This document shows, piece after piece, positions 44,447 to 56,494 of a stretch of 64,000 nucleotides of DNA (position 1 is its first letter; each line of letters starts with the position of its first letter). The stretch is from assembly GCA_964034945.1 (NCBI GenBank), contig OZ035960.1, forward strand, positions 28,755,487-28,819,486, given 5' to 3'. Source of the stretch: Chrysopilus asiliformis. Lineage: Eukaryota; Arthropoda; Insecta; Diptera; Rhagionidae. The position numbers were made by a program, and so were the translations under genes. The notes beneath the pieces are model-generated. The model ran no database searches. It was not told the DNA's origin and worked only from the letters and a program-made list of their open reading frames with translations.

Positions 44447-44470
44447 TGTACCGACCGTGAAGGTCCTGTA

Positions 44471-44526
44471 GGTGGCAGCGAGGACACGTTTCGGATCACG
44501 CCACTGATCCTTCATCAGCTCACTTA
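44471..44526 (-). ncRNA. Hammerhead-ribozyme-like motif, type I, minimal stem III
   Basis: On the minus strand, stem I strand AGTGAG is followed by CTGATGA, one extra A and stem II GGATCA/TGATCC with loop GTGGCG. Then come GAAA, C, GT, GTC and stem I return strand CTCGCT. Stem I pairs over 6 bp with one G-T wobble. Stem III is only A-T and C-G with a 2-nt loop, as in the minimal hammerheads described from Penelope-like elements and retrozymes. Predicted cleavage follows GTC. The single A between CTGATGA and stem II departs from the consensus and could weaken activity. No Penelope polymerase is visible nearby. Confidence 0.6.
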
Positions 44527-44530
44527 ACGT

Positions 44531-45147
44531 GAAAATTTCGTAAAGAAATATTTTTTAATATTTCAAACAAAGAGATTTTGTATGAAACAAACCGTTATAA
44601 ACACACTCACTAAACGTACATGAAAATCACAGACATTTTATTATAATTAACATCACCACTACACAATTGCATATAAAATAATTAAAAGTTATCAAAAACT
44701 CACTCGTTAATAGCACCACACTGTTCAAAACCTCTTTAAAATAAAATAAAACAAAACGATTACCAGTTATTTGCAAACCTGTATGATCCTGAATTTAGAG
44801 ATGCCAGATTGAGAAATACTCATCAACTAAAAATTAACCTTTTTTTTGGTTAGAATTAGAAATTACCCCAAATATTTTTTCCCGAAAATATTAAATTGCA
44901 AAAACTGTATTATTTCTTATCTTTTTAGATGTTTGTGAGTCTTCTCACATACATTTTTGTAAAATTTTTAGGGATTTTGTATTTTTCAGTGTTGTTTTTG
45001 TTGTTATTATTTTTATTAGTATTGATTAGTGGTTTTTGTTTTTAATTTTCAAAATTTTTGATTTATGAATGGTGGATGGATCTAGGAGGTAGCTTAGTTT
45101 AATTCTGTAAAATAAATATGATCTTTTTTATTATCTTTTTTAATCAC
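44531..45147. other. No recognised feature
   Basis: AT-rich flank of the ribozyme-like motif, possibly part of the same element but without diagnostic sequence. Confidence 0.35.
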
Positions 45148-45150
45148 TTA

Positions 45151-45371
45151 GGCCCTTACCAATGAGCTGTAACTAACTTAGTAACAACTTTTGGGATGTA
45201 CGAAACGGGCTAATTGCTTGCTAATTTATGTTCGAATTCTAGTTATTATTGGAAAGTTTAAAGTTCGCTCTGATAAATGAATGAAAACGCACTAGAATTA
45301 GCATGCAATTAGACCGTTTCGCTCACACCTTAAGTTGTTACTAACTTAATAACAGCTCATTGGTAAGGCCC
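45151..45371. mobile_element. PIF/Harbinger-like MITE, 221 bp, TTA target
   Basis: TTA at 45148-45150 and 45372-45374. Left end GGCCCTTACCAATGAGCTGT; the right end, inverted, is GGGCCTTACCAATGAGCTGT. Similarity continues inward with 'aacttagtaacaactt'. A 3-bp TTA duplication and GGSCC termini fit PIF/Harbinger. Non-coding. Confidence 0.75.
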
Positions 45372-45437
45372 TTAGTGTTTGATTAGTATTACTTAAAATC
45401 CAGAATGACATCTCTCTTTCGCCATGCTTATACATAG

Positions 45438-45992
45438 TTTTTATACCCGTATGGTGAAACCAAAGGGTATATTAACTTTGCTTTACCGTTTGTAACGCCA
45501 AGATCCCGTCATCACACACAAAAATGAATTACACCAGTGTGTTTAGAATGATAAAAAAAATTGAATTTTCCATGTCCGTCCGTCTGTCCGTCCGTCTGTC
45601 TGTCTGTCTGTGGCGCGGATTGCAGGCGCACGGATTGAGCTAGAGACTTGAAATTTTACTCAGATTCGTTTTTTCGTAAAATGCGAGGCTAAGTTCGTTA
45701 ATGGGCAAAAATTGACCATTAGGGGGGGTACCCCCCATACGAACGAAAACGATTGCGAATATCTCAAAAACGGTGCATCTTATCAAAAAAGTACAAGAAC
45801 AAAAGTTATTCAGGATAATATTCTACATAAAACTCCCATACATCAAAATCCGATTGGAATAAATTTTAAAAAATCTTATTGGAAAGTTTGAGTTCATAGT
45901 GGAATTTTGATAAAACTGTTCGCCATTCACTTAAATCACCATACGGGTTTTCAATAATTGCCAGATTGGCAATTATAGCTTTTGTTATGTTT
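45438..45992 (+). mobile_element. Helentron-associated element, copy 3
   Basis: Complete copy closely matching 1862-2433. It has the 5' TTTATACCCGTATGGTGA, a (GTCY)n block at about 45576-45611, 'caccatacgggt' near the 3' end, an ATAATTGCCA/TGGCAATTAT hairpin and the terminal 'tagcttttgttatgttt'. Confidence 0.8.
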
Positions 45993-46515
45993 AGTCTTTG
46001 AAAATATATCCTTGCCTTGGACTTTTTGACCCCAGATTCATATTCAGCCAATCAAAAGACGACATTTTTTCCGGAAAATTTGAGGAAAAAAATAATGACG
46101 TTATCTTAACATGTCATTCTGTAATTCTTGCAGACTTGTTATTAACAGAATCGGATTCAGCGACCCCAAAAACCCCCAAATGAGATTTCTTCCGGAGACT
46201 TTGAGCCACAGGATAATCAAGTGGTCCCTACAGGGCCTTCCGCAATCCTTACAGACTTCCTAACATCAGAATTGGATTCAGCGACCTAAAAAACCCTCCA
46301 GATGATGTTGTTTTTTGGAAAATTTGATGAAAATTTGATCACGTTATCCTTACAGGACCTTCGCTTGTCCTTACAAAGTCGAAGTTGAAAAAATATTGTA
46401 TTTTCACCAGAGTTACGTATGTGTGCTAAATTTCAAGTTAGATTATAAGATTTGACCATGACAGACAAACTAAAAATCAGACAAAAAAGAAAACTAAATA
46501 AAAGCTTTTAATAAA
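45993..46515 (+). repeat. Dispersed repeat family B, copy 3
   Basis: Starts directly after Helentron copy 3. Units carry 'cagaatcggattcagcgacc' and 'cagaattggattcagcgacc'; the tail has 'aaatttcaagtta', 'gacagacaaac' and 'aataaaagcttttaa'. Confidence 0.6.
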
Positions 46516-46747
46516 TAAATACATTACACAAAAATAAGAAATCTAAAAACCATCTAAAATATATTTCTAAACCATTTTTTGCGAAAAATCTTAAATTTCT
46601 AGTGTCCTTTAATTTATGGGAGAAAAATATCATCCACAGCTGTTTGGTTCTGCAGATCATTGGGCAAAGAATCGAAAATATCTTTCGGTATATTTTCTGA
46701 AAAACAATAAAAAAAATATTTCAGAAAAATGTTTAACATTTTCATGG
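46516..46747. other. 3' flank of thrombospondin
   Basis: AT-rich. Presumably holds the 3' UTR on the minus strand; I could not place a polyadenylation signal with confidence. Confidence 0.35.
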
Positions 46748-49700
46748 CTATTTTTTACCATTGCATTTATAAATGAGATTCGACCAAGTGATAGCCTCTT
46801 GTGAAAAACAATAAGCTCCCAGTCTTCCCCCTTTCAAAGTATGATCAAAAATGTTGCCAGAATCTGTGATCATTTTGGTTCCCTGAAATACTCTATAGAA
46901 AAACATATAAAAAATTCTTCAAAATCCAAAAACTTGTTAGTACCTCAATCGAATTAGTCCAATTCTCGGTTTGTGCCATAATTGCCATCGATAGGCAGTG
47001 TCATATTCCCATCCAATCATGTTCGGATCCTTCCAGAGCAATTTCGTCTGATTCACCCTATCGCCAGTATGCCATAAAGCATACGCTAAATCTCCTCCAG
47101 GTCCTGTTTGACTATCAATTAATTTTATTTGAATGCACGGCTCCGCTACTACACCAGTAAACCAGGGTTGATGTCCTTTTTTCCACGTGACCAAATAAAA
47201 TTTCCGATTGCTTTGGTAGCTAAATATGAACCCCGCATAGTCATCATCCCAATTATTTTTGATGAAATACGTCCCTTCGAAGTCTACCCCACCAAATGCA
47301 TCGTAACCAATTACGATAGCCGGATCGCTGTTGGTTGTTTGATGGATTTCGGCACCCTGATTGTAAATTATCCAATTTGGCGGCATATTATCAGTCCAGC
47401 CTAAGGTTACTATCTGGAAGGTCCGAAAATCAGTTGCATTTATAAAAGCATTGTGCGGACAATTGTCGAGATGATTTGGCACTTTATCATTATCGAAGTC
47501 ATTTTCACAAATGTCACCCACGTCATTACGGTTTCTATCCTTTTGATCAGGATTGTAAACTAACCAACAATTGTCCAAATAGTTAAGAATCCCATCATTG
47601 TCGATATCGTTATCACAAGCGTCACCTCTACAAATTTCAAAGTTAATTTTCAATTATTTTTTGAACAACATATCACTTACAGTCCATCACCGTCCGTATC
47701 TAATTGATCAGAGTTTGGCGTGTCCAAACAATTGTCCTGATTATCTTGAACTCCATCACCATCTTTGTCAGCCCCATCATCGCACGCATCACCAACCAGA
47801 TCACTGTCGGAGTCCAGCTGACCAGGGTTGGAAACATCTGGGCAATTGTCACAAACATCGCCTATTCCATCGCTGTCGATGTCGTTTTGGTCTTTATTTG
47901 AAATTGTGGGGCAATTATCGCTTTCGTTAGGCACTCCATCATTGTCTGCGTCGTTGTCACAGGCGTCCCCAACCCTATCATTGTCTGAATCTAACTGATC
48001 TGCATTAGAAACATTCGGACAATTGTCACAAATATCGCCAGATTTATCGCCATCGGAATCCATTTGATCGGCATTTTGCAGAAATGGGCAATTATCCTAG
48101 ATAAATAAGAGGTCAAATTTGTTAAATTTTCATCAATTGTTAACCGTCTAACTTTTTACTGGGTTGGTCGAATTTGGTCGTCTCAAAGAGAAAGTTGTAG
48201 AGAAAGTCCCTGGTTGGACTCCGCAGCAAATCCCCCCCCCCTGTAACGCTATGCTTTCATACCCCCCCACCCCCCTCCCGTGCTACCTACCCCCTCAAAC
48301 CCCCTATCCAGCTAAATCTTACATTTGTTTGAGATATCGAGTGGAAATTTTTGGTTGGGTGTTCAGTACAACACCAGGAAGAACATTTAACTTATTTAAC
48401 CCTGTACTTCTATCCCCTCAAACCCCTCCCCTGCTAGATTGTACGTCATTAGACATATTGAGTTGAATTTTTTGTGTTTTGCTCAGTACAATACCTAGAA
48501 GATTCTTTTATATATTTCTCCTCTGCGGACTTATCCCAATTATTTGTAATTTTACCCAGATTAAAAATTATCCCCTCAAACCTTTTGTAGTTTTAGCCAG
48601 ATTAAAAATTGAAACTAAAAAAGCATCATTTTAAATACGCTATTAATGGACATAGTTTTAAATTATTTTTTTCTTTGTATTTTTTTTATTCATAAGAACG
48701 TCATGCTTTTAATAAGGTAGGTATGTGGGGCGATACTAAGCGTTTTACGGAAAATCGCTAAAAAATGTAAGAGAGAAGGAGAAGGAGCACCGGAAAAGGC
48801 TAAAATTAGCGTGACGTTTTTTATGAACAGCTGCCAAGTGTGATAATCCAACAAAATTTAAAATTTCCACTGTATAGTGACAAATACATGTCCAAAGCAG
48901 ATTTCAGTTGTCTAAAGGTTTTCATGAAGTACGGTCTGTGCAATGGGGAAAACATAATTTATATTCGGTCAGAGATTTTGGATATTGCAGGAAAAGGGGC
49001 TATTTTAATAAGGGGAAAATTTTCCGTGACAGATATTGATCGGATAGCGAGAATCAGATCGAAATTTCTGTAATGATTTGGGGCAGAGTCGTCCACCTTT
49101 GGTTCATTAAGCTCCTCACATGCTTAAAATTATTATCTACAGCGACAGAGCATTGTATGCCATTTTGACCAATATTGTCACATTTGAAATTCCACCTCCT
49201 AAAAACTTTTGCAAGTATGGAAGAGCGAATGAAAAATGAGAGAATTCTATCAGTCAGACATTTATGTTATTAATGCGAGTGATTGTTTGTCGCTTTTTTC
49301 CTCTGGTAGACGGATCTACAGTGAGAAACAAACACTCAAGTCAAGAACTGAGTCTCTTTAATTTTTTTTTCTAGTAAAAAAATGTCGCAAGTTTATTTGA
49401 AATTAAAATTTTGTAGTCCACTGTGTTCATATGAAGTCAGCTTGCCACTGAGAACGTGAGAGCACCACTACCTCAATTTTGTTCTTGTGTGCAATAAGAT
49501 ACCAAAAACAAATATAATTTAACAAATATAAATTGGACATGTCTGATTTAGGGGATACCAAAGAAGGATTTAGGAGGTTACCAAAGAGCCTACATTTTTT
49601 CATGATATCAAAATTCTTACTTTTTCATCTGAAATCCCATCACTATCCCTATCGGTGTCACAAATATCTCCAACACCATCTCCATCTGTGTCTTCCTGTC

Positions 49701-50553
49701 CCGAATTCGGATTGGCTGGACAGTTATCCTTGTGACAATGCTCATCACTGCACTGTACATCATCATCGGGCCACCCATCTAAGTCAGAATCCTTACCGCA
49801 GAAGACACCATTTCCCGCAAATCCTTGCTTGCATTTGCATTTAAATTTTTCAATACCATCGGATATGCAATAAGCATTGAATTCGCAAATGGTTCCATCA
49901 GGACACATGCTTGCTGTGTTCGAACATTGACCAGAGGCTATTCGAAAGAAACCTTTCTTACATTCACAACCAAAATACCCCTAATAAAATTATGAAAATT
50001 GCTTCAGTTTATTTTACTATACTTAAGAATCATTTTTATTTCTACCCGATGATTATTGCAGATGCTATTTTCGGGGCATGGGTTCGATGCACACTCATCA
50101 ATGTCAATACATGATTGTAGTTTTTTACCACGGACGAATTTTTCAGCTTCATATCCTTGTTGGAAAAGAAAACGCCACTTGAAAGGTAAAAATCATAAAA
50201 AGGATGTCACATTTTACCTTCACTTAGATGTCCTTCATAACCAGGCGGGCACGGACCACATTTATATCCTGGTGATAAATCTGTACATTCCACAATAAGA
50301 TCGCAAGGCTCAAAAAGTTCGCACTAATTAAGTTGAATTAGTTTGTGCAATTAAAAAAAATCATATATTGTTTTACCTCATTAATATTGGCTTGACAGTT
50401 TTCATTTTCTTGTTTGCAATTATCGGCTATTAACAAAAAAAATTGTGTCATTTTAGTTTAAGAAACATACAAACATACCCTACATAAGTAGTTTTCCTGA
50501 AATCCATTTATCTTTAACACTAACCCGACAAAAATCACAGAAAACAATTTCAT
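46748..50553 (-). CDS. Tsp: Thrombospondin (COMP-like, short N-terminus), 8 coding exons
   Basis: Exons on the minus strand: 50553-50484, 50426-50377, 50323-50218, 50155-50046, 49980-49621, 48096-47681, 47627-46944, 46892-46748. All joins keep phase and use GT-AG; total 646 codons plus stop. The protein has a signal peptide (residues 1-~17, '[17 protein letters not shown]') and a short Cys-containing linker. EGF-like modules lie at about 41-85, 92-131 (DIDEC, Ca2+-binding) and 137-173. Type-3 Ca2+-binding wire repeats run from about 174 to 430 (many 'DxDxDGxGDxCDNC'), then the L-lectin-like C-terminal domain ('[12 protein letters not shown]', '[11 protein letters not shown]', '[13 protein letters not shown]'). 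It is a secreted matrix glycoprotein for muscle-tendon or cell-matrix attachment in insects. An in-frame TGA three codons before the ATG supports this start. The splice of exon 1 (CTTAT|GTAGGG) was chosen on phase and is the least certain. Confidence 0.88.
48160..48520 (+). repeat. Dispersed repeat in the large thrombospondin intron
   Basis: Two partial units contain 'tttgagatatcgagtgga' and 'cattagacatattgagttga', each followed by 'tgttcagtacaac' or 'gctcagtacaatacc'. A relative is at 59720-59880 ('tttgagatatcgagtttgaa', 'gttcagtgtaacaccggga'). The rest of the 1524-bp intron (48097-49620) has nothing I recognise. Confidence 0.6.
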
Positions 50554-51844
50554 AGTAATTCAAAAAATTCACAAAAACGTTTTAAATATTAGGTTGTAAT
50601 TTAAATTAAATTATTTTAACCACGAACTGTTCGCTTCCATTAGCTTCACGTAAATGAAAACTTTCATGAAAAAATGTAAGTGAGTCAAAATTTTATTCAA
50701 ATTTGTTAGATTAAAACAACGCCACAATTATACCACTTGTTAAGTATACCATGATCTTAAAATAATTTTATCACAAACACTAAAAGTACTTCTATTTTTA
50801 ATCTTTTTATCGCGAAATGCAAAATGTTTTCGTGACAAAGGCTGTAGCCGAACTGAAAAGTGCCCTGGGACCGATTGATCTGAAATTTTTACCAGACGTT
50901 GGTATTGATGCAAGTACCGTTTGACGAAATTTTGAACCCTGTAAACCCCTTATAACGGCCGGAAGGGGCGGGGGAAGCAAAATCTTAAAAGTTAATTTTC
51001 TTGAGAACCGCTTGTTCGAATTTTTTGAAAAAAATATATGTTGTAGTGACGCATCCGACAATGTTGTGAATAAAGCATAAAAAATTTTTGACAACTTTAA
51101 ATAGAAAAAAAATTTCTTGAAAATTAAAAAAAAAATTCTCAGAATTGGGGCCGAACACAATCACCATATTTTCACAAAATAATCTTTGTTTAGCCTACTA
51201 AAATATATATTTTTGTCAAAAAAATCGAAGTAGCAAAAAATAGTTAAATATATAATTTTAATATATCAGCACCAGTGATTAGGCTTATAATAAGTAACAT
51301 GTTGCGGACTCGCCGATTCGAGCCCAGGTATTAATTCGATTTTTTAAGTGATTTTCATACCTTTCTGATATGCAAGAATACTGAAAAACAGGGATGGCGA
51401 ACGAAAAAAAAATTGTAACATTATACATTTCGTTATGTAACGAATTTCAAATTTTATTTAGTTAAATTCAAATTTTATTTCGTTACGTAAACATTTCGTT
51501 ATTTAGTTTCGCTACGTTACGATAACGTTTTCCATTTCAAAAATTATCCCACAAGAATGGTTCGATCGTAAAAACCCTTCCATGTTCGCGAGGACTAACC
51601 AGAAATCAAACGCGAAATCAGTATAAACAGCGACGAAATAAATAGAAACATTCGACTGCCCCTTTTTACAATTTTATATTTTTCTTTAATAATACCTCAA
51701 AAAATTTATGTATGTGAGCTTCCAAGAAAAATAAATAATAAACTAAGTCAAAAAACAATGGAATAAAATTCGATCACACACAATATTTAAATTTGATCAA
51801 AAGAAAAAATTCAATAACAACAAAAAAATTTACTGTGGCAAGAC
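50554..51844. other. Upstream flank of thrombospondin, no gene seen
   Basis: No coiled-coil-encoding exon recognised here on the minus strand. A B-box-like 'gattcgagccc' at about 51315 and a hAT-like end 'cagggatggcgaac' at about 51389 are isolated. Confidence 0.4.
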
Positions 51845-52753
51845 TAGTGATGGCAAAAAAATATTATTAATCGATTAGTGCATCATATGATTAATTGAAA
51901 GGTGTTAATTGCAATACAATTAAATCGGTAAAAAATAGAAAATAATCGATTTATTAATCGATTATTCAAAAACAGGTTAAATACGTGCAAAAGTACACAG
52001 AAATTTTTTTTCTCAAGCTATTAGATATTTAAAATTTAAAATTGCTGCATTAAAATTGAAATACTTTCGCTAGAATTATATTAATTTCATAAAATTCAAT
52101 AAAAATAAAACATTTTTGCGAAAGAATGCCTTTTTATGCAATTTCATCTTTCCGGAGATAGCATCGGTTCGCGACTCTCCTGTAATTTCAAAATAATTTC
52201 TATCTGCTAAAGAAAAAAAATGTTTGTGATAAAATCATTTTTATTATTAATATTATTTAGGAATATAAAGCTTAAGATACTAAATTTTTTTTTTGTTTCA
52301 AGTCAAGAATTTGTTTCAAGTCAAGGATTTTGTTTAGCCGTTTTGTTAAAAGCCTATTTCTCTTTTCATTTGCTATGGCTCCAGCTTTCGAAAAGAGCCG
52401 TTCGGATGGTACCGAACTTCCGACAATGGGATAATACTTCCTGGCTAAGTTATAGAGCTTCGGATACACACCCTTCATTTCATCCCAGGCTTCTATAGGA
52501 TTTTGTTTTACGCTGTGGGGAACTCTAAATAAATTTGTAATAGATCTAAAACGAATAACTGGGAGAGAAAATAATAGTAGATCTGCCAGTATAGTAGTAG
52601 TAGCAGGTTCAAAAAAAAATAAAAAATCGATTATTTACCTATTAATCGATTACATATTTTTAAATTGAAAGGAAAAATGTGATGTGATTAATCGACATAT
52701 CAAAACAAAATAATCGATTAATGCAATCATTTGATTAATCGTTGCCATCACTA
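51845..52753. mobile_element. hAT element relic, 909 bp, perfect 8-bp target duplication
   Basis: GGCAAGAC occurs at 51837-51844 and 52754-52761. Ends TAGTGATGGCA are inverted, and both subterminal regions are rich in 'attaatcgatta'. Keeps only the end of the transposase gene, so it is an internal-deletion derivative. Confidence 0.9.
52272..52540 (-). pseudogene. hAT transposase C-terminal dimerisation domain fragment
   Basis: The minus-strand frame reads 'NPIEAWDEMKGVYPKLYNLA', then 'RKYYPIVGSSVPSERLFSKA' and 'GAIANEKRNRLLTKRLNKIL'. This is the conserved hATC dimerisation domain (the SVPSERxFSxAGxxxxxxRxRL signature). The catalytic and BED-finger parts are missing. 'ILDLKQ' is duplicated near the end. 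Confidence 0.88.
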
Positions 52754-52761
52754 GGCAAGAC

Positions 52762-55700
52762 CCTTTTTTCAACCTCAAGATCGGTTGCATTTCCTTAGGC
52801 GTTTCAAATTTTTGCACCGAGCTTTCCTTTAATTGTTCTTAAATTTCTTATCACTTTCTTATTCCCCTTTTTTTATGTAAATAGAATTTAATAAAACCAC
52901 TTACGATTTTCCGGAATTTTCTTCTTATTTTCAATTTGGCTATTCAAACTGCGTCCACCCGTCGATCATGTGCACACGTCGAACGAAGATGAATAGCTAA
53001 AAAAAACTTTTAAAGAAAAATTTGAACTTTAAGTGAAAAGAAAATAGTTAGCGTTATTAGATACTTCCCTTTGGTTTTACAGATAATTCAAGGACAACTA
53101 AAAAAAAAAACTCTTGCCATTTACAAAAAGAAATACAAAGCTTTCGGTAAATAATGACTTTAAAATTTAAATTCCAAATATTGTTTGAAGTTTCTAGAAC
53201 CCAAAAGCTCCCTATTTTTGCAGCCTCCTCTTCCTCTCTCCAGATAGTGGCTCCACGTGGCGGCGAGGAGGTCAAGTTTTTCAATCGAAACTTCCCTTTC
53301 TCACCTCGCCGAATTTGAATTTGAATTCAAATTTAAATTTTACTTGAAATGTTAATCGATCGTAGATTTTCTTTTTTAAAAGGACTCGATCGTGATGAAA
53401 TCGAATTTTCTTAGGAATAGGACCAAAGTAGCTGATGACTAGCAGGACGATCTCTATTTGCTAAAGTAAAACTGACCTTTACTTTCTCACAGATTTTAGA
53501 ACTTGAATAGGTTTTTACCTGTTTGCTGAACCTAGCTAACACCAAACACAAAACTCTTAAAAAACGCGAGTTTTCAAGAAACTATAAACTATTTTGCAAA
53601 ATTGTCTCTAGAAACGGAAAAAGGAATTTAAAACGATTGAATTTTACTTTACATTAATACATTTCTCACCTCTAACTTAAAGTAACGAAATTTAATTAAT
53701 ATTAAGTTTAATTCCTCAAATGAGGATTCACTTATCCGAAAATAACGTATTCGGTTCTCTAATCTTAACTCCTAGTCATTATCGTCAGCCACTGAACGGC
53801 TAGCTCGACGTCGCTATTCTTTTTCCCTCTAAAACTAGTTAATTTTTAGGAATTTCTGTTGTTCTATTGTTTTAAAGTAATTGAAAGTTAACTAGCCGGT
53901 TTTTTTTTGGATAGAAGAAATTTACTTGTAAGCATTCCAATTGAATTACTTTGTAATGTGATCTGGGGCGATTTTCAACTTACTCCTTTTTTGATTAATA
54001 CTCAAAAATCAAACATAAAGACAATTTTCTAAGTGCCACATAACAATTATTATAAAAGAAGTTAAAGTACCCCTTCGGCAGGCTTAAGGGGTAATAAGTG
54101 GAAAAAATATTTCGTATTTTTCTAGTTAAAAAAATTTTCGAATTGAAAGTTATATTTGATTAAAATAAATCCCTTATCAACTGAAAAATATTTTCGGAAA
54201 ATGATACAAGCTGGAAAAAATTTCATGTCGCTTTTAACATTAAATAAAATTTTAATTGGAACAACTATGTATAACAAAAATAAATTCGATCGTCATGATA
54301 ATTAGCCAAAAAAAGCAAAATTGTTTATATTTACAGGCCGAAAAGATAATCGTCTGAACAACTCAAAAGCTTGGAAAATGTTTTATTAATTAGCTTGCAA
54401 AATAAAAAAGTTTCACATAATTTAAGACGCTTTTTGTAGCTCTCCATTTATAGTCCATGGATCGATTTCACAGTGAAAAAAAAATCCTTTTTCCGAGTAA
54501 TAAACTTCTTCAGTTTGGGTCATTATAACTTTGCAAATGATAAATAAACAAGTTGTTAATGGGAAAGATAAATTTTCCCCCATCCACGTGGCGAAAATAT
54601 TTTATTATAGCCTACATAAGTAAATCATTAGTGTAGTTAAAGTAAATCCAGAAAATGCGATATTATAACATTTCTAACTGCTGTTAATTTATATTTATAA
54701 TTTATTAACATTAATCCCGCTGGCTCAGGCTTACAAATATTAGATACAATAAAAGATATGAGCAAAGATAGATAATGACAGTTGGAATAATGCTGCATTA
54801 TTTTATTTAGCGTTAATAACTTAACACCATCTGCCTTTAAAATGTTCAACGTTCACCGTGTACCGACCATTGAAGTCGATACGACTTCGTTGAGGATTCG
54901 CCGAGCAACATTTCGTTAGGGGTAGGCTGTGAGTTTGGGGTGTCAGACTTTCTGAAACTGCAATATACAATAATTTTTCAGCGGGGGGGAAAATGCTTGT
55001 GGGGCTGAAAATGTTAGGAAATCTGGAAATCTGCATTTCTATGATTGCAAGTGAACAAACAAAAATCTTTCCGTTTGCTTGCAGCCGCCACAGTAAGCAC
55101 CTGCCTTGTCTAGGAACACTTAATTTTGCAACGACTAAACATAGTTTCGCGTAACCATGAAGCGTTAATAAATAACTTTAAATGAAGCCCCATAACAGTT
55201 CCAGCCCGAATATAGTTATGGACATCGTCATACGATGGTGGCACAGTGTCTGAATGTGGCGGACCATGGAGATACAAAAAGTACTTACTTTGGTTGAATT
55301 CTAAGGCGAAGGTATAGATAAAAGGAATACAGCGAAAGGGAACCGTCGTTGTTGTCCTGAAAGTTACGTTATATCCTTTTTCCCAGTGTTTTCAGAGAAA
55401 ACCGTTTGCTTCTCTCAAACGGCAGGTTTATGTGAGTATTTTGTATTAATTAACACATGCTCCTCACAACTGGCCCTCGGAAAACATTCAATGGAGAAAG
55501 GCAAGTGAACAAATACAAACAGGACCTCAAAAGCCACCTATACAATGGCAGACAATAACATTTAATTGTCTAAAAAGTGTACGGCAATATTATTTGGGAC
55601 ACAATCCTGTCGTTGTATAATGAATCCTGTCACACGGAGATCCTTAAGTGCGGACCAGAAGGATGGGGCTTTTCGCAAGTCAGAACTTGGTCGGTTTAAT

Positions 55701-56490
55701 GGGCGATGGTGGTGGATCAGAGCAATTGTCATAGAAGTAGAAATAGTGCCAGTACTGGAAACAACGATAAAAGTTCATTTTCACATAGAGAAGTCGTATC
55801 GTATTTATATGGAAATAGAGTTCTTGTCTGTCCTATCCAACAAGTATATGCTTTCAAATATATGTTTATGCTACGGGCAAAGGAATAAAAGGAGACTGTT
55901 TAATGCTACCGGTAGGACACTTAGTCGCTGCTTTGTTTGCGCTCATTTGTAGCAATTTTGTGCTAATTTTCACATATGTTGTTATGTCTAAATAAAGGAA
56001 ATTCTTGGAACCTTTTTGTGGGGCCAAAAGACAAACATTATCCACATGAAACTATGACACAAAACAACGGGGAATTGAAATCATTCTATACACTTTTCTC
56101 ATACCATTATGTCCGATTTCATCCCGAAATTCTATGTGAATGATGTTAAAGTTGATAGAATTTCATCGTCTTAGGGGTATTCGGATTGTGTAGTTAATTG
56201 ATACAAGTAATTCCGGATGTTATCTGATATTTTATTTGGTTACCCCGAAATCCAAATCTCAAGACAAAACTTTGTACCTAATTGTTCTTAGATATTTTAT
56301 TACCTAATCTTTTAATTAAGTAAAAACCTGATTTAAATCATTTATACAGCGTTCAATTTTGCGGTCACAAACTCATCAAAGTATTATGTTCGCAAGGAGT
56401 TTGGTAATTTAAATACAAATATCGATGTTAATAATTTCGAAAACTTCTTCTTGGTTTGTCAAAGAACTTGGTCTAGACAAATTCAAGAAT
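52762..56490. other. No recognised feature
   Basis: About 3.7 kb. The 128-codon frame at 55566-55952 has no domain I know and no supporting signals. 54830-55030 is richer in G+C. No tRNA or rRNA pattern seen. Confidence 0.4.
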
Positions 56491-56494
56491 TTGG

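Noticed and set aside
47598..47930. Plus-strand ORFs across the thrombospondin exons
   Set aside because: Antisense shadows of the Asp/Gly/Cys-rich type-3 repeats.
51300..51330. tRNA-like B box 'gattcgagccc'
   Set aside because: No acceptor stem, A box or anticodon arm could be folded around it; at most an old SINE trace.
51385..51560. hAT-like left end 'cagggatggcgaac' with 'cgttacgtaa' repeats
   Set aside because: No matching right end or target duplication found.
55566..55952. 128-codon ORF
   Set aside because: No familiar motif, unusual composition, no splice or promoter evidence.
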